Assembly: GCF_010730195.1 (NCBI RefSeq) | Contig: NZ_AP022613.1 | Span: forward strand, 3,348,001-3,412,000 | Direction of reading: 5' to 3' | DNA length: 64,000 nt | Source of the DNA: Mycobacterium conspicuum | Lineage (GTDB): Bacteria; Actinomycetota; Actinomycetes; Mycobacteriales; Mycobacteriaceae | In this document: piece by piece, positions 1-6,741 of the stretch | Layout: the number at the start of each line of letters is the position of its first letter | Position numbering within the stretch: the stretch's first letter is position 1 | Notes under the pieces: generated by a model | What the model was told of the DNA's origin: nothing | The model's input: only the letters and a program-made list of their open reading frames with translations | Database searches by the model: none | Translations under genes and position numbers: made by a program

Positions 1-676
1 GATAGGCGTGAACATCGGCAAAACCAAGACCACCCCGGCCGCCGAAGCCGTCGACGACTACCGCGACAGCGCCCGGCTGGTCGGCCCGCTGGCGTCGTAT
101 CTGGTGGTCAATGTCAGCTCGCCCAACACACCGGGGCTGCGCGACCTGCAGGCGGTCGAGTCGCTGCGGCCCATCCTGACGGCCGTCCAGGCCGAGACGG
201 TGAAATGTAGGGTGCCCGTGCTGGTGAAGATCGCGCCGGACATCTCCGACTCCGACCTCGACGACATCGCCGACCTGGCCGTCGAACTGGGGCTGGCCGG
301 CATCGTGGCGACCAACACCACGGTATCGCGCGACGGCCTGGCCACCCCTGGGGTCAAAGAGCTTGGCGCCGGCGGCATTTCGGGACCGCCGGTGGCCCGC
401 CGCGCAACCGAGGTGCTGCGTCGTCTTTACGGCCGCGTCGGAGATCGATTGGCGTTGATCAGTGTTGGCGGCATCGAGACCGCCGACGACGCGTGGGAAC
501 GCATCACCGCCGGCGCATCGTTGCTGCAGGGATACACCGGCTTCATCTACGGTGGCCTGTTGTGGCCCAAGCATATTCACGACGGCATCGCGCGGCGATT
601 GCACGACGGCGGGTTCGCCTCGCTGCATGACGCGGTCGGCTCGGCGGTCGCCAAACGCGAAAGACCGCCGGGCTGA
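1..676 (+). CDS. pyrD: Dihydroorotate dehydrogenase (quinone), 3' part
   Basis: Partial gene; the 5' end lies before the window, and the reading frame is open from base 2. It oxidises dihydroorotate to orotate in pyrimidine synthesis, passing electrons to quinone at the membrane (class 2 enzyme). The visible part carries the family segment NVSSPNTPGLRDLQ, a lysine in VKIAPD, the NTT motif that contacts orotate and FMN, and the glycine-rich phosphate-binding parts GGISG and SVGGI. The C-terminal LLQGYTGFIYGG is typical of the family. The next gene is convergent, its stop only 2 bp away. A window-internal GTG at base 8 is not the true start. Confidence 0.95.
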   Translation, partial: IGVNIGKTKTTPAAEAVDDYRDSARLVGPLASYLVVNVSSPNTPGLRDLQAVESLRPILTAVQAETVKCRVPVLVKIAPDISDSDLDDIADLAVELGLAGIVATNTTVSRDGLATPGVKELGAGGISGPPVARRATEVLRRLYGRVGDRLALISVGGIETADDAWERITAGASLLQGYTGFIYGGLLWPKHIHDGIARRLHDGGFASLHDAVGSAVAKRERPPG

Positions 677-678
677 AC

Positions 679-1428
679 CTACGGGGTGCTGTCCCAGTCG
701 ATGACGAATCGGTTGGTCGGATCGCCCGGGTCCACGGCGCAGACCAGTTCGCGGCCGATTGACAGCGTGGGCACCTGCTCGACGGGTACCGTCTGCTGGT
801 TACGACCCGTGAGCGGAGCCAAATTCGGAAAGTGCAGTTCGACCTCGACAATGTAGTGCGGGGCGTCGAGCAATTCCGGTCTGCTCGGGGTTCTGCCGAG
901 ACTGCGGGGTGTAGTTCCGGTGGGAGCGAACGACTTTAGCACCGCTCGGACGCGCTGCCCCGACGCGAGCAGATCAGCCGCCGAGCCGACCGAGCCCGCC
1001 CCCGGAGCGCGCTTGACCGCGTCGGCGAGCTGGGCAGCCGTCATCGCCCTGGAAGCGAGCGTCTGGGGCGACTGGGCCGACCGATTGAAGTCGAACTCAA
1101 TGACGTTCGGATCGGTCGCGTCGACCCGCACGGGGATAATGCGCCCGGGTTGGATGGCGGCCATCTGGATGGGATGAATCCGCCGCGATACCGTCGCGTC
1201 GTACGGCGGGCGGTCCGGTACTTGCACCCGCAGGGCGATTTGCAGCACGTAGCTGTCGTTGACAGTCATGCCCGTCGTTTGCACCGACAGCACCTGCGCC
1301 GTCCCGGTCAGCGCCGGACCGCGGATGCTCGGGTTTTTGGACTTCCGGAAAATCCAGATGGCCACCACGGGTACGGCGACCGAGCTGGCAAACACGATCA
1401 CGCCCAGCAGTGGGCCCCACAGATCCAT
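679..1428 (-). CDS. Membrane-anchored protein of unknown function (249 aa)
   Basis: I do not recognise a named family with certainty. Residues about 6-27 form one hydrophobic segment followed by basic residues (RKSKN), so the protein probably has a short outside N-terminus and a large cytoplasmic part. That part has two beta-rich repeats, near residues 40-110 and 160-240, each rich in Val/Asp and containing PVRVD- or VEVEL-like strands. This is reminiscent of DUF3592-type folds. Ser/Pro/Arg-rich linkers join them. Codon use and GC look native. The gene has no counterpart between pyrD and the PEBP gene in M. tuberculosis as I remember it, so it is lineage-specific at this site. It converges on pyrD. 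Confidence 0.7.
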   Translation of the reverse strand: MDLWGPLLGVIVFASSVAVPVVAIWIFRKSKNPSIRGPALTGTAQVLSVQTTGMTVNDSYVLQIALRVQVPDRPPYDATVSRRIHPIQMAAIQPGRIIPVRVDATDPNVIEFDFNRSAQSPQTLASRAMTAAQLADAVKRAPGAGSVGSAADLLASGQRVRAVLKSFAPTGTTPRSLGRTPSRPELLDAPHYIVEVELHFPNLAPLTGRNQQTVPVEQVPTLSIGRELVCAVDPGDPTNRFVIDWDSTP

Positions 1429-1492
1429 TGACGCAAGCTAGCACCCATCGCGCGGCGTCGCCGGATCTTGTTATCGGTGTTTGGTGGTCGAT

Positions 1493-2023
1493 CTACGTCT
1501 GCTCGTAGGTGGCGTGGATGACCGCTCGCGCGATCGCATTCTGGAACAGATTGAATCCAAGAAACGCCGGGCTGGCGTCCTCGCTGAGGTCGAGTTTGTC
1601 GACCTTGACCGCGTGCACGGCGACGTAGTACCGATGCGCGCCGTGGCCGGGTGGCGGTGCGGCGCCGATGTAGCGGCGCATTCCGGCGTCGTTGACCAAC
1701 GTCAGCGCGCCGCCCGGCAGGTTGCTGCCGTCGCCGGCGCCGGCGGGCAGCTCGGTGACGTCGACCGGTAGGTTGGCCACGGCCCAGTGCCAGAATCCGG
1801 ACAATGTCGGGGCGTCGGGATCATAGACCGTGACCGCGAAGCTGCGGGTTTCGTCGGGGAAGCCCGACCAGCTCAGCTGCGGGCTGACATCCTGCCCCCC
1901 GGCGCCCATGATTCCGCTGACCTGCGGTGTGGCCAGCGGCTGGCCGTCGGTGATCGAGTCCGAGGTCAGGCTGAACGTCGGCAGCTTGGGCAGCGCGTCA
2001 TACGGGTCTGGGCGCGAATCCAT
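1493..2023 (-). CDS. YbhB/YbcL-type phosphatidylethanolamine-binding protein (Rv2140c-like)
   Basis: PEBP-fold protein of 176 aa, full length for the bacterial YbhB/YbcL family. Family motifs are visible: VYDPDAP followed by FWHWAVANLP near the middle, and the ligand-site GxHRY segment (PPPGHGAHRYYVAV) about 40 residues later. Members bind small anionic ligands or phospholipid head groups; the exact ligand is unknown. No signal peptide is seen, so it is cytoplasmic. The ATG has a good AAAGGAG ribosome site. It lies 25 bp downstream of the M20 peptidase gene on the same strand and may be cotranscribed with it. Confidence 0.93.
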   Translation of the reverse strand: MDSRPDPYDALPKLPTFSLTSDSITDGQPLATPQVSGIMGAGGQDVSPQLSWSGFPDETRSFAVTVYDPDAPTLSGFWHWAVANLPVDVTELPAGAGDGSNLPGGALTLVNDAGMRRYIGAAPPPGHGAHRYYVAVHAVKVDKLDLSEDASPAFLGFNLFQNAIARAVIHATYEQT

Positions 2024-2048
2024 GGGTCGGTCTCCTTTGGTCGTGTCA

Positions 2049-3389
2049 CTAGCAGTGCGTGAGAAAGTGTGCCAGCACCTCGGTGCCGAACTTCAGCGCG
2101 TCGGTGGGTACCCGCTCGTCGACGCCGTGGAACAGCGAAGCGAAATCCAGGTCGGGCGGAAGCCGCAGCGGGCTGAAGCCGAAGCAACGAATCCCTATGC
2201 GCGAGAAGGCTTTCGCGTCCGTTCCGCCCGAGAGCATATACGGCACTGTCCGGGCGTCGGGATCGAGCGCCAGCACGGCGGCGTTCATCGCATCGACCAG
2301 ATCGCCGTCGAAGCTGGTTTCATATGACGCCAGATCCCTGATCCACTCCCGGGTCACGTCGGGGCCGATCAACTCGTCGACCTCGGCCTCGAACGCCTCC
2401 TTCCGGCCGGGCAGCACACGGCAGTCCACCACCGCTTCCGCGGTCGCCGGGATCACGTTGGCCTTGTATCCGGCCTTGAGCATGGTGGGATTCGCGGTGT
2501 CGTGCAGTATCGCCTTCAGCATCCGGGCCATCGGGCCGAGTTTGTCCATCATGCCCGCGAGGTCGGGCGCCTCCGGGTCGAACGGCAGCCCGGTCTCCTC
2601 GCTCAGGGCAACCAGGAATTCGACGACGGTGTCGGTGAGCACGAGCGGGAATTGGTGGCGACCGAGCCGGGCGACCGCCTCGGCCAGCGTGGTGACGGGG
2701 TTTTGGTCGTTGACCATCGAGCCGTGGCCGGCCTGACCCCGGGCCGTGAGCCGCATCCATCTGATGGCCTTTTCGGCCGTCTCGATCAGGTAGAGGCGGC
2801 GCTCACCGCCGTCCGGGCGGGGCACGGTGAGCGAGAACCCGCCGACTTCCCCGACCGCCTCGGTGACGCCGTCGAACAGGTCGGGCCGATTGTCGACCAG
2901 CCAGTGCGACCCGTACTTGCCGCCGTGCTCCTCGTCGGCGAGGAAGGCGAACACCAGATCGCGCGGTGGCACGATGCCCGCGCGCTTTAACTGCCGGGCG
3001 ACCACGATCATCATGCCCACCATGTCCTTCATGTCGACCGCGCCGCGGCCCCAGACATAGCCGTCTTCGATCGCCCCGGAAAACGGGTGCACGCTCCAGT
3101 CGGCCGGTTCGGCGGGCACGACGTCGAGGTGTCCGTGGATGAGCAGGGCGCCGCGCGAGTTGTCGGCTCCTTCTAGGCGGACGAACACATTGCCCCGCCC
3201 GGGCGCACCGGATTCGAGGTATTCGGGCTGGTAGCCGACCTCCGCCAGTTGCTCGGCGACCCAGCGCGCGCACTCGGCCTCGCAGTTGGTGGTCTCGGGG
3301 TCGCCGGTGTTGGTGGTGTCGAATCGGATCAGCCTGCTGACGACCTCAACCACGTCATCGCCGGTCGCATCGTTTGTCCCGGTAGCCAC
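2049..3389 (-). CDS. M20 family zinc peptidase (Rv2141c-like dipeptidase/deacylase)
   Basis: ArgE/DapE/ACY1-type metallopeptidase of about 446 aa. It shows the two-metal M20 motifs in order: HGHLDVVP (first metal ligand plus catalytic Asp), GRGAVDMKD (bridging Asp), DEEHGG (catalytic Glu pair) and a late GGTDAK segment. Such enzymes cleave dipeptides or N-acyl amino acids; the substrate cannot be told from sequence. I chose the GTG at 3389 because AGGAAGG lies 6 nt upstream. In-frame GTG codons at 3395 and 3407 are alternatives. The PEBP-like gene follows on the same strand. Confidence 0.9.
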   Translation of the reverse strand: MATGTNDATGDDVVEVVSRLIRFDTTNTGDPETTNCEAECARWVAEQLAEVGYQPEYLESGAPGRGNVFVRLEGADNSRGALLIHGHLDVVPAEPADWSVHPFSGAIEDGYVWGRGAVDMKDMVGMMIVVARQLKRAGIVPPRDLVFAFLADEEHGGKYGSHWLVDNRPDLFDGVTEAVGEVGGFSLTVPRPDGGERRLYLIETAEKAIRWMRLTARGQAGHGSMVNDQNPVTTLAEAVARLGRHQFPLVLTDTVVEFLVALSEETGLPFDPEAPDLAGMMDKLGPMARMLKAILHDTANPTMLKAGYKANVIPATAEAVVDCRVLPGRKEAFEAEVDELIGPDVTREWIRDLASYETSFDGDLVDAMNAAVLALDPDARTVPYMLSGGTDAKAFSRIGIRCFGFSPLRLPPDLDFASLFHGVDERVPTDALKFGTEVLAHFLTHC

Positions 3390-3457
3390 AGTCACCCTTC
3401 CTACCACTGCTGGGCACGAAGGGCTCGGGCGCGCGCTTGTCGTCGAGTTGCCTCATG

Positions 3458-3905
3458 TCAAGATGCGCGCGAAGGGTGATTCGTTGCCTCACGTGAGCGT
3501 GCGCGCTTGTTGACTGGGGCGGGGGCACCGTCTGCGGCTTTGCTGGTGATCAGAGTGAAGAGCTCAGTGCTCAACGCCGCGATCTGGCGCGGTGGGAGAT
3601 TGATCAGTGAGTAGCTCCGCTTGAGCGCCACGATGCGGTCCACGGTTATGCCCGGGTGGTCGATCGTGCGGTGAAATGCGGTGGTGGCCTTGTCATGTTT
3701 CCTGGACACTTTGGCCCCTGTGCGGACTTTGGATATCAGTTTCTGCTGGGGGGAGAAGTAGTTGGTCAGGTTCGACTGCAGTCGCCAGATTTCGTTGAGT
3801 AGCAACAGTTCTGACGCGGTGTCGTAACGGTAGTAGCCGACCACTGTGCGTACCACTGCCCAGTTCTTCTGCTCGACGTGGCAGCCGTCGTTCTTGTTGG
3901 CTGGC
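3458..3905 (-). pseudogene. Truncated transposase, C-terminal remnant
   Basis: The minus strand encodes the last ~148 residues of a DDE/rve-type transposase of the mycobacterial kind with the segment HVEQKNWAVVRTVVGY, then TNYFSPQQKLISKVR. The usual preceding sequence would carry the DDE catalytic core, but reading stops abruptly at the inverted repeat of the neighbouring IS6110-like element. The open frame running further to 4015 is only IS sequence read antisense. The remnant is not functional. The exact IS family is uncertain from this fragment. Confidence 0.75.
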
Positions 3906-3956
3906 TGAACCGCCCCGGAATGTCCGGAGACTCCACTTCTTGGGAAGGTTGGAGTC

Positions 3957-4431
3957 ATGTCAGGTGGTTCATCGAGGAGGTATCCGCAGGAGCTGCGTGA
4001 GCGGGCGGTGCGCATGGTCGACGAGATCAGCCACCAGCACGATTCGGAGTGGGCTGCGATTAGCGAGGTTGCGCGGCTGCTCGGGGTTGGGTCGGCCGAG
4101 ACTGTACGTAAGTGGTTTCGGCAGTCCCAGGTTGATGCCGGCGCGCGGCCCGGAACAACGACCGAGGAGTCAGTCGAGTTAAAGCGCCTCCGGCGAGAGA
4201 ACGCCGAATTGCGGACGCGGCCCGGAACAACGACCGAGGAGTCGCCTATACAAGACCGAAGCGATCAAACCCGGCAAGCCCTGGCGCTCCATCGAGGACG
4301 TCGAGCTGGCCACCGCACGCTGGATCGACTGGTTCAACCACCGCCGCCTGTATGAGTACTGCGGCGACGTTCCGCCAACCGAACTTGAGGCCGCCTATTA
4401 CGCTCAACGTCAGAGACCAGCCGCCGGCTGA
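3957..4431 (+). pseudogene. IS6110-like orfA/orfB deletion fusion
   Basis: orfA starts at the ATG at 3957 and reads the helix-turn-helix protein typical of IS3 elements (RRYPQELRERAVRMVDEI, then SEVARLLGVGSAETVRKW). It stays in frame through both copies of the 28-bp repeat, then runs into orfB sequence in the wrong frame and stops at 4355. The proper orfB frame survives from 4246 to the TGA at 4429-4431, with the C-terminal motif WIDWFNHRRLYEYCGDVPP. The DDE residues are gone. A short DNA-binding OrfA-like peptide of 132 aa could still be made; whether it binds IS ends is unknown. Confidence 0.85.
4144..4243. repeat. 28-bp direct repeat at the IS deletion joint
   Basis: An identical 28-bp string occurs at 4144-4171 and 4216-4243, 72 bp apart. 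The first copy is in its normal place inside orfA. The second sits exactly where orfA sequence gives way to the 3' part of orfB. The pattern suggests a copy-choice or template-switch event that both duplicated this string and removed about 0.8 kb. Confidence 0.9.
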
Positions 4432-4506
4432 AATCTCATATCAGAAAGTCTCCGGACTCGCCGGGGCGATTCAACCGTTCTGACAGGACGAGCCGTGTGG
4501 GGCCGG

Positions 4507-4536
4507 TTGGGTCGCTGGCGGCCAATCCGATAGCCT
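4507..4536 (+). promoter_or_regulatory. Possible tRNA-Leu promoter
   Basis: TTGGGT (4507-4512) and TAGCCT (4531-4536) are separated by 18 bp and end 27 nt before the mature tRNA 5' end. This is a reasonable sigma-A-like pair. The IS element ends 33 bp upstream, so the promoter appears intact. Call by eye only. Confidence 0.4.
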
Positions 4537-4563
4537 TAGCTGCCAACCGATGCGGTTGGCGTT

Positions 4564-4652
4564 GTCCGAGTGGCGGAATGGCAGACGCGCTAGCTTGAGG
4601 TGCTAGTGCCCTACTAATGGGCGTGGGGGTTCAAGTCCCCCCTCGGACACCA
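4564..4652 (+). tRNA. tRNA-Leu (anticodon GAG)
   Basis: A complete class II tRNA of 89 nt. The acceptor stem pairs GTCCGAG (4564-4570) with CTCGGAC (4642-4648); the discriminator is A4649 and CCA is encoded at 4650-4652. The anticodon stem CTAGC/GCTAG encloses loop TTGAGGT, giving anticodon GAG at 4597-4599, which reads CUU/CUC. A long variable arm follows, as expected for leucine. The T-arm GGGGGTTCAAGTCCCCC is intact. Its 3' end serves as an integration target: a 19-bp copy recurs at 6262-6280 and a 13-bp copy at 4662. Confidence 0.97.
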
Positions 4653-4674
4653 GTTTCCCCACGGACACCAGTTT
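4632..4674. repeat. attL-like tRNA 3' end with tandem partial copy
   Basis: 4632-4650 (CAAGTCCCCCCTCGGACAC) is the tRNA T-loop/acceptor end and is repeated exactly at 6262-6280. In addition CGGACACCAGTTT at 4644-4656 is repeated at 4662-4674, 18 bp later. Such duplicated tRNA 3' ends are the usual scar of site-specific integration into a tRNA gene; two scars may mean two events. Confidence 0.75.
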
Positions 4675-4871
4675 GTTGGCTCTTCGGATCTTGGCGGGGT
4701 GCTGTGTTCATCGGACGACGATTGAATTTGATGGTCACGCTTCAAAGACTCAGGCACCTTCGTCCCCAACAACCGCAGGGCACGCCGAGGGCCCGAGTGC
4801 AAATACCCCTTGTCGAGACCAACCTCATGCCTGTCCGGCGGCCAGACAGCGCGGCCCGCAACTTCAATCAA
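4675..4871. other. Noncoding start of the tRNA-Leu island
   Basis: This stretch between the tandem att-like copy and the operator repeats has no convincing gene. Open frames here are short, start inside the tRNA and have no ribosome site. Base composition is less GC-rich than the neighbouring chromosome, which fits imported DNA. I see no integrase fragment in it. Confidence 0.5.
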
Positions 4872-4936
4872 CAAAGTGTAGTGGCTAACTTCCACAAACT
4901 GTAGTTATACAAGGACACAAACTGTAGTCTTTAGGT
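4872..4936 (+). promoter_or_regulatory. Three phased repeats and leaderless promoter of the AAA/DUF4143 gene
   Basis: The 11-mer CAAA(G/C)TGTAGT occurs three times, starting at 4872, 4895 and 4918, each exactly 23 bp apart (about two helical turns). The third copy overlaps TAGTCT (4925-4930), a good TANNNT -10 box, which is followed by 6 nt and the GTG start at 4937. The layout looks like an operator array that would block the promoter when occupied, with a leaderless message. The binding protein is unknown; the gene itself lacks an obvious helix-turn-helix at its N-terminus. Confidence 0.65.
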
Positions 4937-6193
4937 GTGGAGTATCGACCGCGAGTCGCTGACCAGCTTCTCAGCGACCGTTTGACTTCCGCCGGCGCTG
5001 TTGTATTGGAAGGCCCGAAGGCCTGCGGGAAAACCTGGACCGCGCGCCAATTCGCGGCCAGCGAAGTCCTGCTCGATGTCGACTCCAGTGCCCGCCACGC
5101 GCTCGACGCCGACCCGGCCCTGATCCTCGATGGAGCACCGCCTCGGCTTGTCGACGAATGGCAGATCGGCGGGACCCCGCTGTGGAATCACGTGCGGCGC
5201 GCTATCGATAACCGGCAGTCAGCCGGACAGTTCATCCTCACCGGCTCATCGACTCCGGCAGACGACGTGACGCGACATAGTGGGGCCGGGCGGTTCGCCA
5301 GGATCTCGATGCGCCCGATGTCACTGTACGAAGTCGGCGATTCCACCGGCGAAATCTCTCTGGCCGGCCTCCTTGCCGGAGAACACACATCCTGCCCAGA
5401 CCCCGGACTGGGTATACGAGATATCGTCGATCGCATCGCGGTCGGCGGCTGGCCCTCCAACTTGGGAAGCACCGTCGATAGTGCGCTGCAGCGCAACGTC
5501 GACTACCTGGATCACGCACGCGAAATCGATATCCCATCGATCTCTGGGCCGCGACGCGACCCCGAACGCCTGCGACGACTACTGACGTCACTGGCGCGGA
5601 ACACCGCAACCGAGGTGAAGATCTCTGCGCTAGCGCGAGAAACGTTGGGCGACAACGAAACAGCACTCGCTCGAACCACTATCTACGATTATCTGGGCGC
5701 GCTTGAACGGCTCATGCTCATCGACGACGTGCCAGCCTGGTCAACGCACCTGCGATCCAGGGCAACGCTGCGACAAGAACCCAAACGCCACTTCGTCGAT
5801 CCTTCACTTGCCGTCGCAGCACTTGCCAGCACCCCGAAACGGCTGCTGGACGATCTCGGTTTCGGTGGATTCCTGTTCGAGTCCCTCGTAGTGCGGGATC
5901 TGCGGGTACTGTCGTCACCCCTGCGCGGAGCCGTTGCGCACTACCGGGACAGCAACGGCGTAGAGGTTGATGTCGTCCTTCAGATTCCCGATGGCACGTG
6001 GGGAGCCTTCGAAGTGAAACTCGGCCCCGGCCGCATCGACGACGCGGCTGGGGCCCTGCTGCGGTTCGCCTCGACCATAGACACGGAGAAAGCCGGTGAA
6101 CCCGCCGTTCTGGGCGTCATCACCACGGCAACCTACGGCTACACCCGCAAGGACGGAATCCAGGTGATACCCGTCGCCGCCCTACGCCCATGA
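4937..6193 (+). CDS. AAA-family ATPase with DUF4143 / PD-(D/E)xK-like C-terminus
   Basis: A 418-aa protein of the widespread prokaryotic AAA_14-DUF4143 architecture. The N-terminus carries a Walker A (GPKACGKTW, near residue 30) and a Walker B-like PRLVDEW, with a sensor-like ILTGSS. The middle (about 200-300) is a helical winged-helix-like region typical of DUF4143. The end (about 330-395) shows HYRDSNGVEVDVVL ... GAFEVKLG, spaced like the D-E/D-x-K core of restriction-type nucleases. Family function is poorly defined; mobile-element, toxin-like or DNA-processing roles have been suggested. It is the only gene between two copies of the tRNA-Leu end, so it is probably acquired. The GTG start is placed by a -10 box 6 nt upstream. 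Confidence 0.85.
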   Translation: MEYRPRVADQLLSDRLTSAGAVVLEGPKACGKTWTARQFAASEVLLDVDSSARHALDADPALILDGAPPRLVDEWQIGGTPLWNHVRRAIDNRQSAGQFILTGSSTPADDVTRHSGAGRFARISMRPMSLYEVGDSTGEISLAGLLAGEHTSCPDPGLGIRDIVDRIAVGGWPSNLGSTVDSALQRNVDYLDHAREIDIPSISGPRRDPERLRRLLTSLARNTATEVKISALARETLGDNETALARTTIYDYLGALERLMLIDDVPAWSTHLRSRATLRQEPKRHFVDPSLAVAALASTPKRLLDDLGFGGFLFESLVVRDLRVLSSPLRGAVAHYRDSNGVEVDVVLQIPDGTWGAFEVKLGPGRIDDAAGALLRFASTIDTEKAGEPAVLGVITTATYGYTRKDGIQVIPVAALRP

Positions 6194-6261
6194 AGCACAC
6201 GAACCGCAATCGGCGGGATCAACGACCCAACTCAAAGATCCCAACCCGTGTCGCAGATGGC

Positions 6262-6280
6262 CAAGTCCCCCCTCGGACAC
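6262..6280. repeat. attR-like copy of the tRNA-Leu 3' end
   Basis: Nineteen bases identical to 4632-4650, the T-loop to acceptor end of the tRNA-Leu gene. No tRNA body is attached here, so this is a duplicated end rather than a second gene. With the upstream copy it brackets a 1.6-kb segment that holds only the AAA/DUF4143 gene. Confidence 0.85.
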
Positions 6281-6301
6281 AATTCGTTAGCTAAAAATAT
6301 G

Positions 6302-6335
6302 AAAACCCGCTCTGCGCTGGATACGAGCGGGTTTT
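6302..6335 (+). terminator. Intrinsic terminator, probably the original tRNA-Leu terminator
   Basis: AAAACCCGCTC (6302-6312) and GAGCGGGTTTT (6325-6335) form an 11-bp perfect stem with a 12-nt loop, ending in TTTT. It begins 21 bp after the attR-like copy. A strong hairpin of this kind is normal just after a tRNA; its distance from the present tRNA is explained if the intervening 1.6 kb was inserted. Confidence 0.75.
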
Positions 6336-6339
6336 CTGC

Positions 6340-6534
6340 ATTTGCCGCCGAGCCGCCACCCACCCAGTCGAACTCATCGCGACGGGTGAACGCCACGCCG
6401 GCCACCTCGCCCGAGCCCATGCCTTAGGCGGAGCCGACGCCGCCCATCTGGCCAGCGCGGTGGCACTCGGCGACCCCGGCCTAATCGTCGCCGTTTGGGA
6501 CCGGCGCTTGCACGGCCCCAGCACGCCGCGGTGA
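6340..6534 (+). pseudogene. PIN-domain (VapC-like) toxin remnant
   Basis: One frame ending at the TGA 6532-6534 reads the typical C-terminal half of a VapC toxin: VELIATGERHAGHLARAHALGGADAAHLASAVALGDP, then LIVAVWDRRLH. The ADAAHLASA segment carries a conserved PIN-domain Asp, and VAVWDRRL another. There is no start codon and the N-terminal half with the first catalytic Asp is missing, so it is a dead fragment. A toxin-antitoxin locus occupies the same intergenic site in M. tuberculosis (parDE2, from memory), so this looks like a hotspot. Confidence 0.75.
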
Positions 6535-6741
6535 TCAGTCCCGATGGGAACCCAGCGTGCCGCTTGCGCGTCTCGTTTCCCGGCCACTGCGAGACGCCCG
6601 ACCCGCCATAAGACCGTCAATCCCGGTTATTTCCAACGCTTTTCGTCCTCTAACCGACACGGGGCGCACATCATTGGGGTACCGCTCATCCCATCGCCGG
6701 ACACAGGGTTACCTGGGACTAGTAGCCTGGGACGCAAGACA

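Larger units (their letters stand above)
3906..4473 (+). mobile_element. Internally deleted IS6110-like (IS3 family) element
   Basis: Both ends match IS6110-type 28-bp terminal inverted repeats: left 3906-3933 beginning TGAACCGCCCCGG, right 4446-4473 ending CCGGGGCGATTCA. They agree at 23 of 28 positions by eye. IS6110 is about 1.35 kb, but this copy is only 568 bp. It keeps the left end with most of orfA, then jumps to the last 62 codons of orfB. The missing part includes the end of orfA, the frameshift region and the DDE catalytic core, so it cannot move by itself. A 28-bp segment of orfA is duplicated at the deletion joint. I see no matching 3-4 bp target duplication at the flanks. Confidence 0.9.

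Noticed and set aside
3902..4477. Target-site duplication of the IS6110-like element
   Set aside because: Flanking triplets and tetramers do not match, so no duplication is claimed.
4614..4904. Short frames on both strands starting inside the tRNA-Leu gene
   Set aside because: They run through the tRNA and have no ribosome site; the GDLNPHAH-type ending is a familiar artefact of tRNA 3' ends.
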